Part shown: positions 1 to 13,496 of the stretch, one piece after another
Position numbering within the stretch: the stretch's first letter is position 1
How the letters are laid out: each line of letters opens with the position of its first letter
Assembly (NCBI GenBank): GCA_019614645.1
Contig: JABWDB010000002.1
Span: forward strand, 16,157,501 to 16,221,500
Source of the DNA: Stratiolaelaps scimitus
Taxonomy: Eukaryota; Arthropoda; Arachnida; Mesostigmata; Laelapidae
Reading direction: 5' to 3'
Length of the DNA stretch: 64,000 bases
Translations under genes and position numbers: made by a program
Notes under the pieces: model-generated
The model's input: only the letters and a program-made list of their open reading frames with translations
Databases searched by the model: none
Told to the model about the DNA's origin: nothing

Positions 1-3000
1 CTGTTCGTACGAGAAAGAATAAACAAAATATTCATATAATTTGGGCAGCCCCGTAAAAGCGTACTATTAATTAAGAAGGGTATAATATTAGCCAAATGTT
101 GGCTGAGAGTCAGTCCGAAAACCTCTCTCTCAATATTCGCCAAAATGTAAGACCACCCCTTAAAGAAAGCAAGATTGCGTTGTCTCTTTGCAAACACATA
201 TAACTGTCACGAAATTGCTACAGTAACTACTTAATTGCGACACCTTGGAGGTGGAACACGCGAGTAATAATAGATGGCGATGTGGACGTTGGCACTCCCG
301 ACACCTCGCCCCGAACTGCGTCACTAATTATTGTATATATTAAAACACACAATAAATGATAACACCTTCAGTCATCATTTAAAGATTCGTTTTTAGAATA
401 GATCGAACGCGTGTGTATTATGGCCAACGGATTCGCATGAGGTCTTTCAGATGGTCATTTCAAACTTTACGATCTCCAGTCTCCCTCATGGCATGTCCCT
501 TTGCATCACATGACACAATTGCCAATTTATAGCGTCGTGCACACCTCGACACTCTGATCTGTTAATACAGTGAATACTTATAGAACCGTCGCACATAGAA
601 CACGGTTGTGCCTTGGGACTATTGTATCTGAGTTACTGTAAGGGCTCTTGACTCGAGGACATGATAAGTCTTTCAAAATTTCCTCCTTTCGAGAATTTTT
701 AGCCACTACAAGACGGTGACAGGGTGTGTGTTGGACACAAGTTGGACTGTTGATAGTTCCTTATTTCGCTGAAGTAACCCAAGCCTCTTTTGCTTGTTGT
801 ACCCAAAAATCAATCATGAAGCTTGGCTTCCGTTTTTTTTTCATTTAAAATAACATTGTGATATCACTAAACGAATATATATATATATATATTAGGAGAA
901 AGGTTATCGTCTTCAAAGGGACAACCACGTGCAAGCGAATTTTTTCTGCAGAGATTATTCTTAGATATTCAAAGTGGAAAGCTAATTTCTATTTTGGGCA
1001 CTCTGAGGTGCTGGGGAATAGGGACCTCCTTGTGGAAATATTCTATTAAGGATCTACAGAGGAGGCTGTACCTAGATGTATTTCATGTTCAGCTGGTACA
1101 ACCGTCGTCAACGTTTCTAATTGACGAAATTTTGGTAATTAGTTGTGTAGATCGAGATAGACGCCTTTTGAGCTTTAGCAGATGCTTGTAAGAAGACTGT
1201 CAGGTAACTGGGTATTGCACGTAACTACGTCGATAAGGGATAGATGAAGGGGTTGTTTATCCGACAAAGTATACAGACGTATATGGATCAGTCCTGTACA
1301 TTTCCGTGGACAACGGCACAATGAGATCTCAGAGAGAAATGGAGCTCGCACCGTTTCATCGTAATCGTCGGTTAGATTAAGCTGGCCGTTGTTTGCGGTG
1401 ATCGTAGGCAAGGCTTCCGTTGGTCGTATTGGTTTTGAACTAGCTGCCATCGTTTTCTGCAGGCACTCCCCCACTTTTTTGTCGTGTGAAAGTTCTAGTT
1501 TAAGTCGACAAGCATTGTATACTTCGAAAGTGTATTTTTAACCCTTGTGATCGTTTCACCTGTTGCAGTAATATGAGGCTACTGTCTCGGACGACTTTTA
1601 ATTCGAGTCCTAACAGCAGGTGTACGTCAAACGTCAGTTTTAATATATTCCCGTTTTAAGAATTAATTTGGAAATGATTATCTTTTAATGCCATTACTAT
1701 TTTATCCTTGTCACCTCGCGCTGCTAGGGTTTCTCAGACGTTGCACATTTACATTGGCCTAAAACAGACAGATTTTTCAGAGTGTGCACCGCGACCAACA
1801 CTGTTGGACGGTTGTATTGGACAGCTCATTGTAGCGACGTTTGCTTACATCAGTATGGTCCCATCATAGCTGGGTGTCTTAAATTAGAACTAATAAAACA
1901 ACAAAAAATACGACAGCAACAAGTCATTCACTGCGATCAATTCAAGGAGAATGGAGTCTCAACAGAATCGGTATTCTTCACTGTAATAAACAGAGCAGAT
2001 GAACAATGATTTTGAATTTTGCAAATGCGCACATATATAATAAAAACGTATAAGCCAATGGTATTGTACGTCTCATCTGGACAACTTCGAATATCAGCTG
2101 CAATGTGAATGTGTGTTTGATTGGCTGAAATAGATAAGTAACGATGTATATATATTTACCGAGTTACGCCTACACTAACGCCTCTCTCTCTCTCTATCTG
2201 AGTTCATTTCGTTGCCTTAGTTGTTCGTTCATCTTCTCGGTTGATATATGCAGACCGTCCAAATTCTTCGATGCTGCGCGAACCCGGCAATGGTCGACTA
2301 CACTTCTCCACTACAGCCAACTCAACCTCGGCGAACAGGCGCAGCGCTGGCTATTGCAAGCTTTGAAGTGCCCCTAACCCAACCAGTCCCTTCACTTGCC
2401 TTCAAGTGGGTCGCTGGAAATGGCAAGTTTCAGTTCAGCTGCTGCCATTCTGTGCGAGAGCAAGCGGGAATCGCGTGGCCAGATCCCTCAGCCATCCTCG
2501 GAAAGATCCGTACCATCTGCCCGCTGCAGGGAGCCGCCCGCGATGGGTGTCGACGGATGCCCCATATTCTGCCTCCCTCGCCCCCCGCGCGCCATATCGC
2601 CCCTCGTAGCTCGACTCACCTCGACGAGCGACGAACTCATGCCTTAGGACGTATCTTCGTCTACGCCAGGCACCCCCCAACACCACTGTCCCCCTTTCGG
2701 GGCTCGCGGTACGCCCCTCAACGCCAACTGTTGGTTTGTTGGCTTGTCGGTCGACACGAGAGAACCATCGCAGCGTCGTCATGCTGGCTTGCGATCGCTA
2801 AAATTAGCTGATTAAAATGAAACCACCTCCCATGCCCACTGGCGCCCATCGTGCTCCCGTACTCCGCTCTGGTCCCCAACGATGCTATCGCGGAGCTAAC
2901 CGCTGCCTGACGCTAGAACGGTGCGCGTTCGCCGCCAGCTTACCGGCCAGCAAGCCCCCACGCGAGCAGGCTGGGTCGCTGGCTAGACCCTACACCTCCG

Positions 3001-6000
3001 AAACTCTCCTTGCTCACACGAGCGCGCTATGTCCCTCAGAAGGATGAGCCGGCGCCGGCCGCGAGCCGGTCCCTCCCAGTATGTCAGTATCCCCGAGCGA
3101 ACAGTTCCTACTTGGCCCCCAAAGGCAAGCGTGAACGCACTCGGTTGCATATCCTCAAATCGTCGGTGGCTTGGCCAAACACCGAAATAGACCTCGGAGT
3201 ATGGTATGGCTGGCGGAAGCTCGGCTGGAGCGCCGGCGGCGACCGCGACGTGGGGAAGATAGCATGGTGCTTTGCGCAAACAGGATTCTCTGTTGTAGGT
3301 GCATGGTCACACACCGACACCAACCCTCACAGAAAATCATCTTAACCATGAGGAGAGGCCATGGCACGGCTCCGATGAACATCCGGAGTTCCTCGGCAGT
3401 ATTCAGACTGTATGATTCGCTGCCGGGTTCTGCCGTGCGCTCAGAGGGGTCCTGCAGTTAGAGTTGACTGAGCCGCTGTGTTGGCTTGGCAAAACATTTG
3501 TTATACGGGTATATCGGTGTCGCCCTGGTTGCATAGCTGTGACTAGAGCACAAGTGAATAGCTTCTACATCAGCATGACCGTAGGCAAATTTAGGAACAA
3601 AATCCGAGTCATCAATGATCGATCTGGATGTTGGCGGCCGCCTTCCCAGCTTCCACTAGAAAGAATTATCCATAATTATGATCTGTTGAGTCGAAATGAA
3701 TGCACACTCAACGTCGGTTATCAATTAACAATCAATAAACCTATTATGAATAGATCCCGCAATCAGATACGGTCAACTGAGATCGTTTGTATTTTCTATT
3801 TATATACCCATGCGTGCATTGTTTACTCAGCGTTACAAAGATACAACAAAATTCGTAGTTTATTGTAATAATTATCATTATTATTATTACTATGAAACAC
3901 AACAGACCAACCGCACGCATCATCCATTGTTACTCAGCAGTGCCGGGGCGTTCATTGAAGCACCTGGACTGATGACGAATCAAAGCGAGACGATCTGTTG
4001 TATGCAATCCTGTTCAGTCATCCAAAAGCCCCTCCTCCGCGCACTCTCGAAGTCCCGAAACGGCCTGGGAACTTATGCACCAAGCTAGCCTTCCGCCAGC
4101 CCCCCTAGCGTGATTCGTGCTAGATAGCGTGACGAGCCCTCAGGTCGCTAACTCGTCGACCGTCCGTGGCAAGTCTTCAGCCTGCCTTCTTCTCACCTCC
4201 TACTTCGACGGAGGTCTCCACCTCCACCTCACTCTTCGAGTCCTGATTCATCCGCCACCAGCATCACCACCAGACCTCATCGCCATCCCTCACTACACAT
4301 CATCTCAGTCGCTCATCAGCACTCGGACTGCGCGGATCCAGCTCCTCATTCTGATCTTCCTTCATCGTCTGGTCGGGCCTAGCAGGCCGCGTTCCACCAT
4401 TGTGCATTTCACTCGATCAGGTAGGTGGCCTCTGGATTGTGTCAAGTCTTTGCTCGCGTCTCCTCCACCATATTGTTATTAAGCGGACATATATGCCTCA
4501 TCGGCTAAACGATATATTGGCGTGTATCTCTCTGTACGTCACCTGCATCATAATCTCTATAGCTGTCATCGGTTTCCAGTTAGAATAAGTATATTCGAGA
4601 CCAAAATTCGGGAAGGTCTTGAAATTGTTCTGCAAGACCCTATGTCACTCGAGATATCATAGATACCTAGATAGCCACTTGTCTCCCCTCCTCTGCATCC
4701 GTGTTGAGATAGCGGATGACAGCTTTTCCTTCAATCCCTTCCATTCCGACGGGTCGGCCAGCCTCGTTCGGTTAGCCTGCCTAACGGCCCAGTGTCGGCG
4801 GAGGAGCATGTACAAGGTGATCTGTCCTCAACGGGGATCAACCAATCTGCCCCTGTTACGGTAGCAGCAGCAGCAGCAACAGCAGCTTCCTTCTTTCCCG
4901 TCCTGTTGAACAACCCTTTCTGTTGGTTCACGTTTGCTGTCGTCGCTAGCCACCACGGTGGCGGCGGTGGTGGTATCAGCAACGCCGGTTGGCGTATCGA
5001 AGCCCGTCCTTTGCCGCCGTACAGATCGTCCGACGGCGTACAACCACTTCTCCTCACTGGTTCAGTCAGCGCGCCCTGTGTCTGGCTGTGGGTCTGTATG
5101 TATGTCAATCGGCCGACGCCGCCAACATAGGTCGCCTCTAGCCCGCGCAGTTGCTCGCTCTTTCCTTCTGGCGCTACCCGTTGATGTGCGCCTGTCCGAT
5201 GCGTCACCTACTGTTAAGGCATTAGCAGGCCTACCTTAGGTCGTATCCGTGATTCATACGGCAAAAAATGAAGCCAAGTACGACACGTTCGTTCGCTTCG
5301 CCCTCACAAGACACGCAACAGAGCATACGAATGCAATGTTCGCGACTGTTGTATGCTAACCGCTAGGATTCTTCAGCATGATGAGCTCTCAAGTTGAGCT
5401 CCGTGCCGATGTGCGTGCGTGTGTGCGTGCCTGTGTGTGTATGTGTGCGGATGAGCGCGTTCTTCGAAGATTCGTTGAAGACGCAGACACGTAAGTGATG
5501 ATCATCTCCGATACCCCCGTGCCATCCGTGTTTGTTCTAGTAGCCGATCGATGATGCAATTGTCACGTTCACTCGCTGTAGATATACAGTGTTCAGCCGG
5601 TTTGCTTGCGCTGGAAAGCTTTCCAAGCGGCGTGCTGCCCCAGCACTGACAATGAATTTGGCCACGGGTGTTCGCCCTCGTTAGAGGCAGCATCAGATTG
5701 CAGTCTCGTCTGAAAAACACCTCTCGACAGCCATTCCACATCTTCACGTCGTCTCATCCATCCGTAGAAACAAGCACACACACACACACACGTGTACCCA
5801 TAAACACAGGCACCGATACAGCCAAACGGCACGAGGCGAAGAGAGCGCGGTGAGATGAAGGGCCAGGTTGTACAGAGTCCTTTTTTCTTATTAGTTTTAG
5901 CTCTCGTACACCTTTGCAAGTGCGGCAATTAGCGGGCTATTTGCCGTCTTCTCGGTCGTTCAGACCAGGCCGTTCACCCCCTGGACAGAGTTGACGACGC

Positions 6001-7663
6001 TATACCGCATTGCAACGGTACTACGGCAACGGCTTTTCCATATGACAGATAGAGTCGTGGGTGGCGGCGACGGAGGTGTATCGGCACCAGCCGGCGTACC
6101 AGCAGCATCATGCGGTCACTCTTAAAGTTAAAGTCTTCCCGACCCCCTCGTCCGCGCCCACTCGTGTGAGACGTTACTGAGCGCGTGTGTGCAAGTTTGA
6201 ACGGGTCAGACAAGCCGGCTAAATAAATAGAGAAATATACGTGTGTTCGAAGTTGATTAACGGCAATGCCTTAGCGAGATAGGATTGTTATCAGCAGGTT
6301 CTTCTCTTCGTCCATCTCCGCTACTCCTCCGCTTTTCGCTACGTGGTTTCCTTCAAGTTTACGTTGGGGTCACACGTTACTGTGTGACAGACATTTGCAC
6401 AAACCGATTTGCCAGCTATCGATGTATGAAAGTATCTGAATCTAGTCAAATCTACTCTCAAAGTGAGCCCATGCAGCCACAGAGCCGGCGGGTTTGTTCA
6501 TAGTTCGGTGACGAAGTACAGAGACAGTTATGCTGTCCTCTAACACTCCAGACTCGAAAGGCCCTGTCCGACTGTCGACGCTCGGTAAGCTTACTGGACG
6601 GACCGCTGGCCAGCATGGTAAGTTGGACCAAACCTCACGACCACATCACCTATATCCTATCTGCTTATATATCAGCAAAAGTGACTTGCAAACACACATT
6701 CATGCTGATTCGGTAACGTTCTCATATATATTAAATAGTTAAAGTTGGGCGATAATTGTACCCCATGAATGCCTGATAATTAGAATAATGAATCAACATG
6801 GATCCACTGATGTACATCCTCTAACAAATATCAAACACATAACATTTCACCGGTGGTAACTGGTAGTAGTGGTTTGCATTTTCTTGAAATTATACGAGTC
6901 TTTCGTCATATGATTTACCCTTATCGCAAATACAATATGCCAATAGTAATTTGAATATATATATATATATATATATATCCTGCTCGGCCGTGATCTGAGG
7001 CCAGTTCCAATGTTTAGCCCGACAGATCATAGACCCAGCGGCCACCGCCGCTAACAATTGCAGAGGCTATAAACACGCCCGTTGAGCGAGGGTGCCTGCC
7101 TGCCTGATACGGTGGTGTGCTGGGTCATGTGTCTTTGGTTAACGCAGGCGACGCAGCCGACAACGTAGTGGGATATTGCGTCGATGTGTTGAAATTTTCT
7201 AGAAAGTGAACGGTCGCACTTTCGCACGAAACGAACTCCTTGAGTCGATCGGATCGGGCCAGCCACGTTCCGTTGGCCTGCCGCTGATTTATGCTCCATG
7301 TTTTCTCGATCTTCTCTCTCGCTGATGACGTTTTTTTTTAAGTCCACTAAGCTACGAGTGGTCATATTTACTGTTGGCGCAATGTGCACAGCATTCGGAC
7401 CTTTTCGCTTTCTGCTCGTTGGCCACACTCCATCTTTGTTCTAGCTTCGATAACCCGCTGCCTATATGTGTTAGTGGACAAGAGAGACGCGACCGCTTGA
7501 TCGTCGGACGCCGCCGTCAGCAACAACGAATCTATGGGCCTCTTTGATCCTCGGGCAAACCCTGAGTAAGTATCAACCTGCTGTAAATTCTGCACGAACG
7601 TTGTTTATCGAAGAGAGATAAATCTGCCTCATGCATACCTGTCACGCATGCGTTAACGTGGAA
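1..7663. other. no gene recognised
   Basis: No open frame here resembles a known protein, and the longer frames (for example 2248-2811 on the + strand) read as compositionally biased sequence without recognisable domains. TA microsatellites lie at 875-892 and 6955-6978. GC-rich blocks occur at about 2280-3460 and 4130-5250, the second with CAG-type repeats near 4863-4885. CA/GT tracts are near 5405-5450 and 5773-5793. The blocks could be regulatory sequence or non-coding exons, but nothing in the sequence decides this. Confidence 0.5.
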
Positions 7664-7718
7664 CGACGATATGCACTATACACGGGTGTCAACCGACGTG
7701 GTATAGTGCATTTCGTCG
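7664..7718. repeat. 18-bp inverted repeat with 19-base loop
   Basis: The left arm (7664-7681) and right arm (7701-7718) are reverse complements at 17 of 18 positions and flank a 19-base loop. The arms are mixed-sequence DNA, not simple repeat, so chance is an unlikely explanation. The size is near that of a short pre-miRNA or a cruciform. The arms contain TGCACTAT, which also occurs in miR-277, but the miR-277 seed is not preserved. Function unknown. Confidence 0.7.
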
Positions 7719-7862
7719 GAATGGCCAAATCTTTCACTTCTGGAGCGCGTGGCCACACTTCGCACAGGCGGGTATGCCGAGTGCGGTAAATGGAACTGTG
7801 GTGGCGCTCATAATGTATACAAGCAAACCTTTAATCGGGAATCTGCTGGCCAGAAAAATGAG

Positions 7863-7866
<4 letters not shown>

Positions 7867-7909
<43 letters not shown>
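7867..7909. repeat. (TA)n microsatellite
   Basis: An uninterrupted TA dinucleotide run of about 43 bases. It creates artificial Ile-Tyr repeat frames on both strands. Confidence 0.95.
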
Positions 7910-7912
<3 letters not shown>

Positions 7913-10689
7913 AAACAATGGTGCTCGACTAATGTGAGTGAGAGTCATTGATTTTTGTGGAAGGATCGCTCGGCTACTTGGCTCGTGCAACTTTCCCCGA
8001 CCAGCTGACACACTCTCTCGGTCTCTTTCAGCCTGCACAGCTATGTACGAGGGCTATTATATGATACGGCCACATTGCCCAGCCTCGGTTGGCAGCTCGC
8101 TCCGCTTCACTCACCGAATAATCGTTTCAACTGTTTCTCTCGAGTGCAACCGCGCACTCGGTGAACACCCCTCCGCGTTCAATTCCCCCCTGATCTCCCC
8201 CGGGTATGAGATCGTGTATCCACGAAAAAAATGTGCTTCAATTCTATCGAAGCAAGCAAATGGAACAGTAGATAGCGCTCGTGGAAGAGGACCTGCCAGG
8301 TTAGCTGGTTTTGCCAGCACCTCGTCGATAGCTGAACTGTCTAACAGCCGTGGTCGAACGCTGTTCTGTTATTCTCTCCTTGTCGCTATAGTGGAGCGCC
8401 CACATTGCGAGGCGACCCGGTGACCCACTTATTCAGGCTATACCGACCCACACACACACACACACACACGTACACACCTTTATTTCGAACATTGACGTTG
8501 GTAGCCCGCAACGAGCTTGCTTGCTACGACCGCCACCCAGAGGAACTAGCTCCCTCTCTTTCTCACTCTCGTCCTCTCTACAACTTGAGTACTTCATCGA
8601 GAGAAAAAGCGCGCGAGAGAAAGAGAGCGACAGAGAGAGAGAGATAACATCCAACACCACCAAAATCGAGTAGACCCCTATTAGACTTTTACTCCTCAAA
8701 TGAAAGGCTTTCACACCAGGCACCGCTTGCTTGGCTCGGCAGGATATATCGTTGGGCTTTCGCTGCCTTCCATGGGACAACGATCGAACAGTTGCATTTC
8801 CCTGCGACCTAAATTGCAATGTTTTTTCTCAAAAACATACAGTTGGTCTTGCTTACATACAACTATGGCCGTCAGGGGGTAATTGAGTTTTTCTTTGACG
8901 AGGCAAAGCCCTTGTATGGGAAGAGAGAGCGAGAGAGAGAGCACAATGAACTTTGAGAACGGACGACGAGGCGTCAGCAGGAAGCTGGGTGGGGGGAAGC
9001 GTGTGGTGTAGTCCATCCGTAAATCTTCTCAGCTACAGGCAACGATGGGTGCGCGCCCTTTCTTTTGTTCGGCAACCGACCGACGTATTGTTGCTGTACC
9101 GGATTTAGCCTTTTTCGGCGTCACCTCCAGCCGTATTGTTATTGAAAGTTACTGTTGTAGACCTCTTTTATCTTAACAACAACAACAACAACAAAAGAAG
9201 GCCACACTTATTCCAAGTATGGCCCGTTTGTTCACGGCGGGTATTGTCTTCGTGGCCTTTTTGTGGACGATCGGTCTGCTCCAGCGCTGACAGTGATACT
9301 CAGCTGTTGGGTGAGTGAGAGAGAGAGAGCCTGAATTCGTATGAGATTTCTCGAGAGAGGCTCAATAACAAAAGCGCTTTTGACTTGAATGCGCTGTCTG
9401 TAGTTTTGTAGCCCACTGAACAACGCAGGGTTAGGTAAGTGACTTGATCCAACATTTGGGTATTGGAAGATCAGATTGACAGTTGTTGAGAAGGCCAGTG
9501 AGGAAATTGTGCGTGTGCATATCTCGAGATGATGATAGCTCTTCTCTCCTTAATTTATGAAAAATAGCCTAGAGCCAAGTGAGCCTCATATCCAGCCAGA
9601 TTGTTCTTAGGTAGCTATCATCATAGTAGCACAGCTATGAAGTAATTTAAGTTTCGAAGTATGTGTAAGACGTCGCTAGGGTTAGCATATCGCTCTTATC
9701 AGGCCCTGTCAACAGGCCGCTATTCGGACACGAAGGGTTAAATGCTGCTGTCTGTGGTTCACCTTCATTCATTTTATGAATACGATGAATACCACAACTG
9801 AGCCTACGTTGCGGACTATCTATCGATCATTATGTGAATAAGCTTACAGAGCTGTACATAAATTCACACAGACAGATGAGCAATTGGAGCTTTATGTACA
9901 GATTCGTACTTGTTCATACGACCTCCGCTACCCAACTGAGTCAATTACGACGTTTGTCAGCAAACACACACTCGCGCATCCATCAATTTAACCGACTTCT
10001 ACTATTGCTGTTGTCCACGCTGCAATGGTCGTGTGCGGCTGTCAGTCCTCGCAGGCAGTGTGCAAGGCAGCCTGGTCGTAGGTGCCCGGAAAACTCCAGA
10101 GGTAGTCGCAGTAGTAATAATAATAAGAGTGACTTTGCGTGGGCGCAAGATATACTCTCCCTGGCTGGTCGCCGTTTGACCCCGCCTGTTTCTCCTCCTC
10201 ATCGCGTCTAGCCGCCCCCAACATAGGCTCTGCGCACTTTGTTCTCTCCGACCATACCCCACCAATCACTTCAGCTGCGCCGCATATGGCCTGCCAGCAG
10301 TTGCCGGCTGGCTACGAAACCACAAGCCACAACGAGAGTAATGCTCCGGGTTGTGCAGAACGCCTAGGCCGAGCGTCGCTCTGTGCTCCGAGTTCTGACT
10401 CGCTGACCCTCGACCTCTCGCTCCGCTGTGGGCGTTTGGCTCCGCCTCCTGTGGCGCTACTGGTGCTGCTGCTATCTCTGCACGATGGCTCGCCTGCCCT
10501 TCTGCAGCATGTGCTTCGCGCAGTTCTCTGCGTAAGCAGAGATCTTGGCGGTTGGAGGACAATGCATCTGAAGAATGTTTTCAAAATGCTAGGCAGAATT
10601 GTGATACTGTGGGCTAGGCTACTGTGGTAAGTGTCTCATCGCGATGAGCCATGAGGCAGGCGCCCACGCGTGTGAAGCGCGACCCTGTT

Positions 10690-10758
10690 TTAAAATAGAT
10701 TCCATACTGATCTATTTTAATGGTAAATAATATATATATATATATATCATTTACCATT
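10690..10758. repeat. two adjacent perfect inverted repeats
   Basis: The first has perfect 11-base arms (10690-10700 and 10710-10720) around a 9-base loop. The second has perfect 10-base arms (10719-10728 and 10749-10758) around a TA-rich loop that can itself pair. The two share two bases and would form neighbouring hairpins or cruciforms. It may be a small decayed transposon end or just AT-rich cruciform DNA. Confidence 0.65.
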
Positions 10759-13473
10759 CAGCATGGGATATATATATATATATATATATTATAATATTTG
10801 CCTGATAGTGCGATGATGAGCCCATGGCCGCAATTTGAGTAAAACAATTTGACTCGTATCATACCTAATTATTTCTACGATCTTCAACTACGATGCTGAA
10901 CCGTCTTCATGATAAGACGACAGGGAATACCGTCACCACCAAAAATCTCACATAACATTCTGTTGCCCGTTGTCGAGTGAACGCAACTTGTCATCCCTTC
11001 TCGTGGCAATTCTCCTCGAGAACTTAATTCTCCGATGTACGTAACTACATATGTCACGATCGGTTTATACCGATTTCACGACGACGACGCCATCTGTCAG
11101 CTGTTTTGTTACTCTTTTTCCCAGAGTTCACTTTTAATTTTCCTAAAAAAGCATAAGCACCAGGTCGTCATCGCTATTACGTTTCGTCTCCAATGGTGCC
11201 TTAGTGAACTTGCAAGATTTCTCAGCAATAGTCGCCTGAGGGTGTTTGAGGTCTGTGGTTGCCTCAGCAGTGCGCTTGTCACCGTCATCACCAGGGCAAC
11301 TCTGGTCCGATTGTGTGTGCCCGACCTCACAGACACCCGTGCGAGAATCGCCGGCCGTTGGTCGGGCCCGAAGTCTCGAGGTACATATGTTCTCACTGGA
11401 TGTCGAAGCCCCGTCATAGCTTCGCGCGCCCAAAATAGATATATACATATATATATATATATATATACACCCTCCGTGTGGCCCATACTGACCAACTCCC
11501 GACAGGCAACTCTTCGCCTTCGTGGATGATATTCGAGTGACGATCTGTCTAAAATCATATTCCTGGTTCGACGCCTTCGAGGCTCAGCGGTCCGCCTCGA
11601 ACCGGCGGCGCTCTCACATTGATCAAGATAGGCCGGTTGCACGTGCAAAAGTGCAATTGGCTAAGAGTTGAGCAAAATAAAACACCAGCGTCAGCTATTA
11701 CTGATGATATTGGATGAAATTCTAGTACGCTACAACTGTCGGCTTACGTTGCGATCGAGCTGTTGCTTCGTGTGTGTCGTGTCGGCGTAATGACAAGAAA
11801 AGGGGCTGCCGATGGTTATGCGGCCCAAGACAGCCTATATACGAATATGTTATGCAATTGAGTTACTATTCTATCCACAAAAGGACTAAACTAAAACCAC
11901 AAGTGATACAGAGCAACGCAGACCGGGATGTTATGCTATGTCATTGGCGTGCCCACTGACTCGAGTCTGTGTGGCGGAAAAGAAGATATGTGTCGTTTTC
12001 CAAACGAACGGGTCGGCAGAGCCTGCTCATGGACTTCAATGAACCGATTGTATTTGAGCTCAAGCTAACTATCTTGCGGCACTGTACACTATGAAGTCAA
12101 CAATTCGTAAGCGGTTTTCCAGCAGATGGTTCTCTGTAATACTTGTCTCTGGGGCACTGTTTTCTTTATACCGTCTCCTAAGGGTGGATATTTGTCGATA
12201 TCAAACACCGATATTGCTATTGTATAATATATATATCGGCCACCACCAATCCAGCCACTTCGCCTGCCACCGGACGAAATGGTACAACGTTAGCTTATAC
12301 CGTATTTGTTGAATTGGCAGCTGGTGGTGCGTTCGTACTTCGACGTCTTCGAGATAGCGGTACCATTATCATGATTATTCCTGTTTAATAATTCGAAGAG
12401 GTCATTCGGGTGACACTCATAATTTAACCGACCGGTCGCCGCGGCCTCGACAGCGCTGCCGGTTATCGCAGCTAACAGAGAAACGTGTTGAAAACCACGA
12501 GTCAGTTGGTGTGCGCCAACGCCAATGCTACATCGACTAGATCCAACTGGCCGCTTCGCCACACAACGATTCCCATACTATGCCTCTATTGGTCAGCCAC
12601 AAAACTGTTTTCTTCAATAGGTGCCGCCAGTAGCATCGTCACTAGTTTGCATAAAGGGTTCGTCGTGTAACCACTGCCGTGACCCCCCGTATGGCTGTAG
12701 ATCGCGGACGGGGGTAGCTATTATCATAGCGAAATCGAACCGAGCTACAAAGAAGCCGAACCGGTGTCAGTGCAACACCGCTCGTCGGGTTGTCCAACCG
12801 GTGTTCTACACTTCTTTGTGCATAAATCGCTCAGAGAAGGATGATCGATCTATCTAGCTCCGTTGCGTGGTCATACAGCTTCGTTTGTTCACATTCTAGA
12901 TCAGGGCAAGATCGGCGAACCGGCCTTTATAGTAAGTTTATCCGGAGAATAATATTGCCATCTCTCTCTTGCATTCGACGACATCAAGAACTCTCGGCAG
13001 ACGCATTCATTCTGACGCTGAGTTCGGTTTATGTTTTGGTTGGGGCAAACGAGCGAGCCACGATTCATCTTTTTCGTGACTGTATATATATATATATATC
13101 GTTACACAATTTTTCAATTTGCTATTATATATTTGCACAAATCAATGATCCATCCTTCGTGTGTGTTCTGTTGATCAAAACCCCCAGCGTTGTCTGAATA
13201 CGATCAAAGGCTATCTGGTGTATGCTGTGCTGACGACGGATTTCTGACGTCGATTTCTAGCAGATAGTTCCCGTCCAGTTCGGTTTCACCGTAATGGCAA
13301 TTTAAGCCAGCGCATCGAAAGCCCCCTCACGTGGCGACTTTGTCATCGTATTTACGTCGCGGCCGTCGACGCCATAGCGGTCTCAGTGGGCAAGAACGAG
13401 GTTACACAGGGGTGACCTGACAGCCTCGTGCTTGCTAACATCGGGGCAAGGGGCAGCCAACGCGACGATCCTG

Positions 13474-13496
13474 TGAGAGAGAGAGAGAGAGAGAGA
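13474..13496. repeat. (GA)n microsatellite
   Basis: About 23 bases of uninterrupted GA repeat. GA tracts of this kind recur through the left half of the window. Confidence 0.9.

Noticed and set aside
2248..2811. 187-codon open frame on the + strand
   Set aside because: It lies in a GC-rich block where several frames are open at once, shows no domain and has biased composition. It is probably not coding.
3539..3560. miR-279-like seed (TGACTAGA)
   Set aside because: The rest of the mature sequence differs and no star arm is visible upstream.
7664..7718. Identification of the strong hairpin as mir-277
   Set aside because: It shares TGCACTAT with miR-277, but the seed AAATGCA is not preserved and the shared string is on the 5' arm rather than the 3' arm.
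9504..9530. miR-210-like string (TTGTGCGTGTG)
   Set aside because: The first 11 bases match miR-210, but no complementary arm lies nearby, so no hairpin can form.
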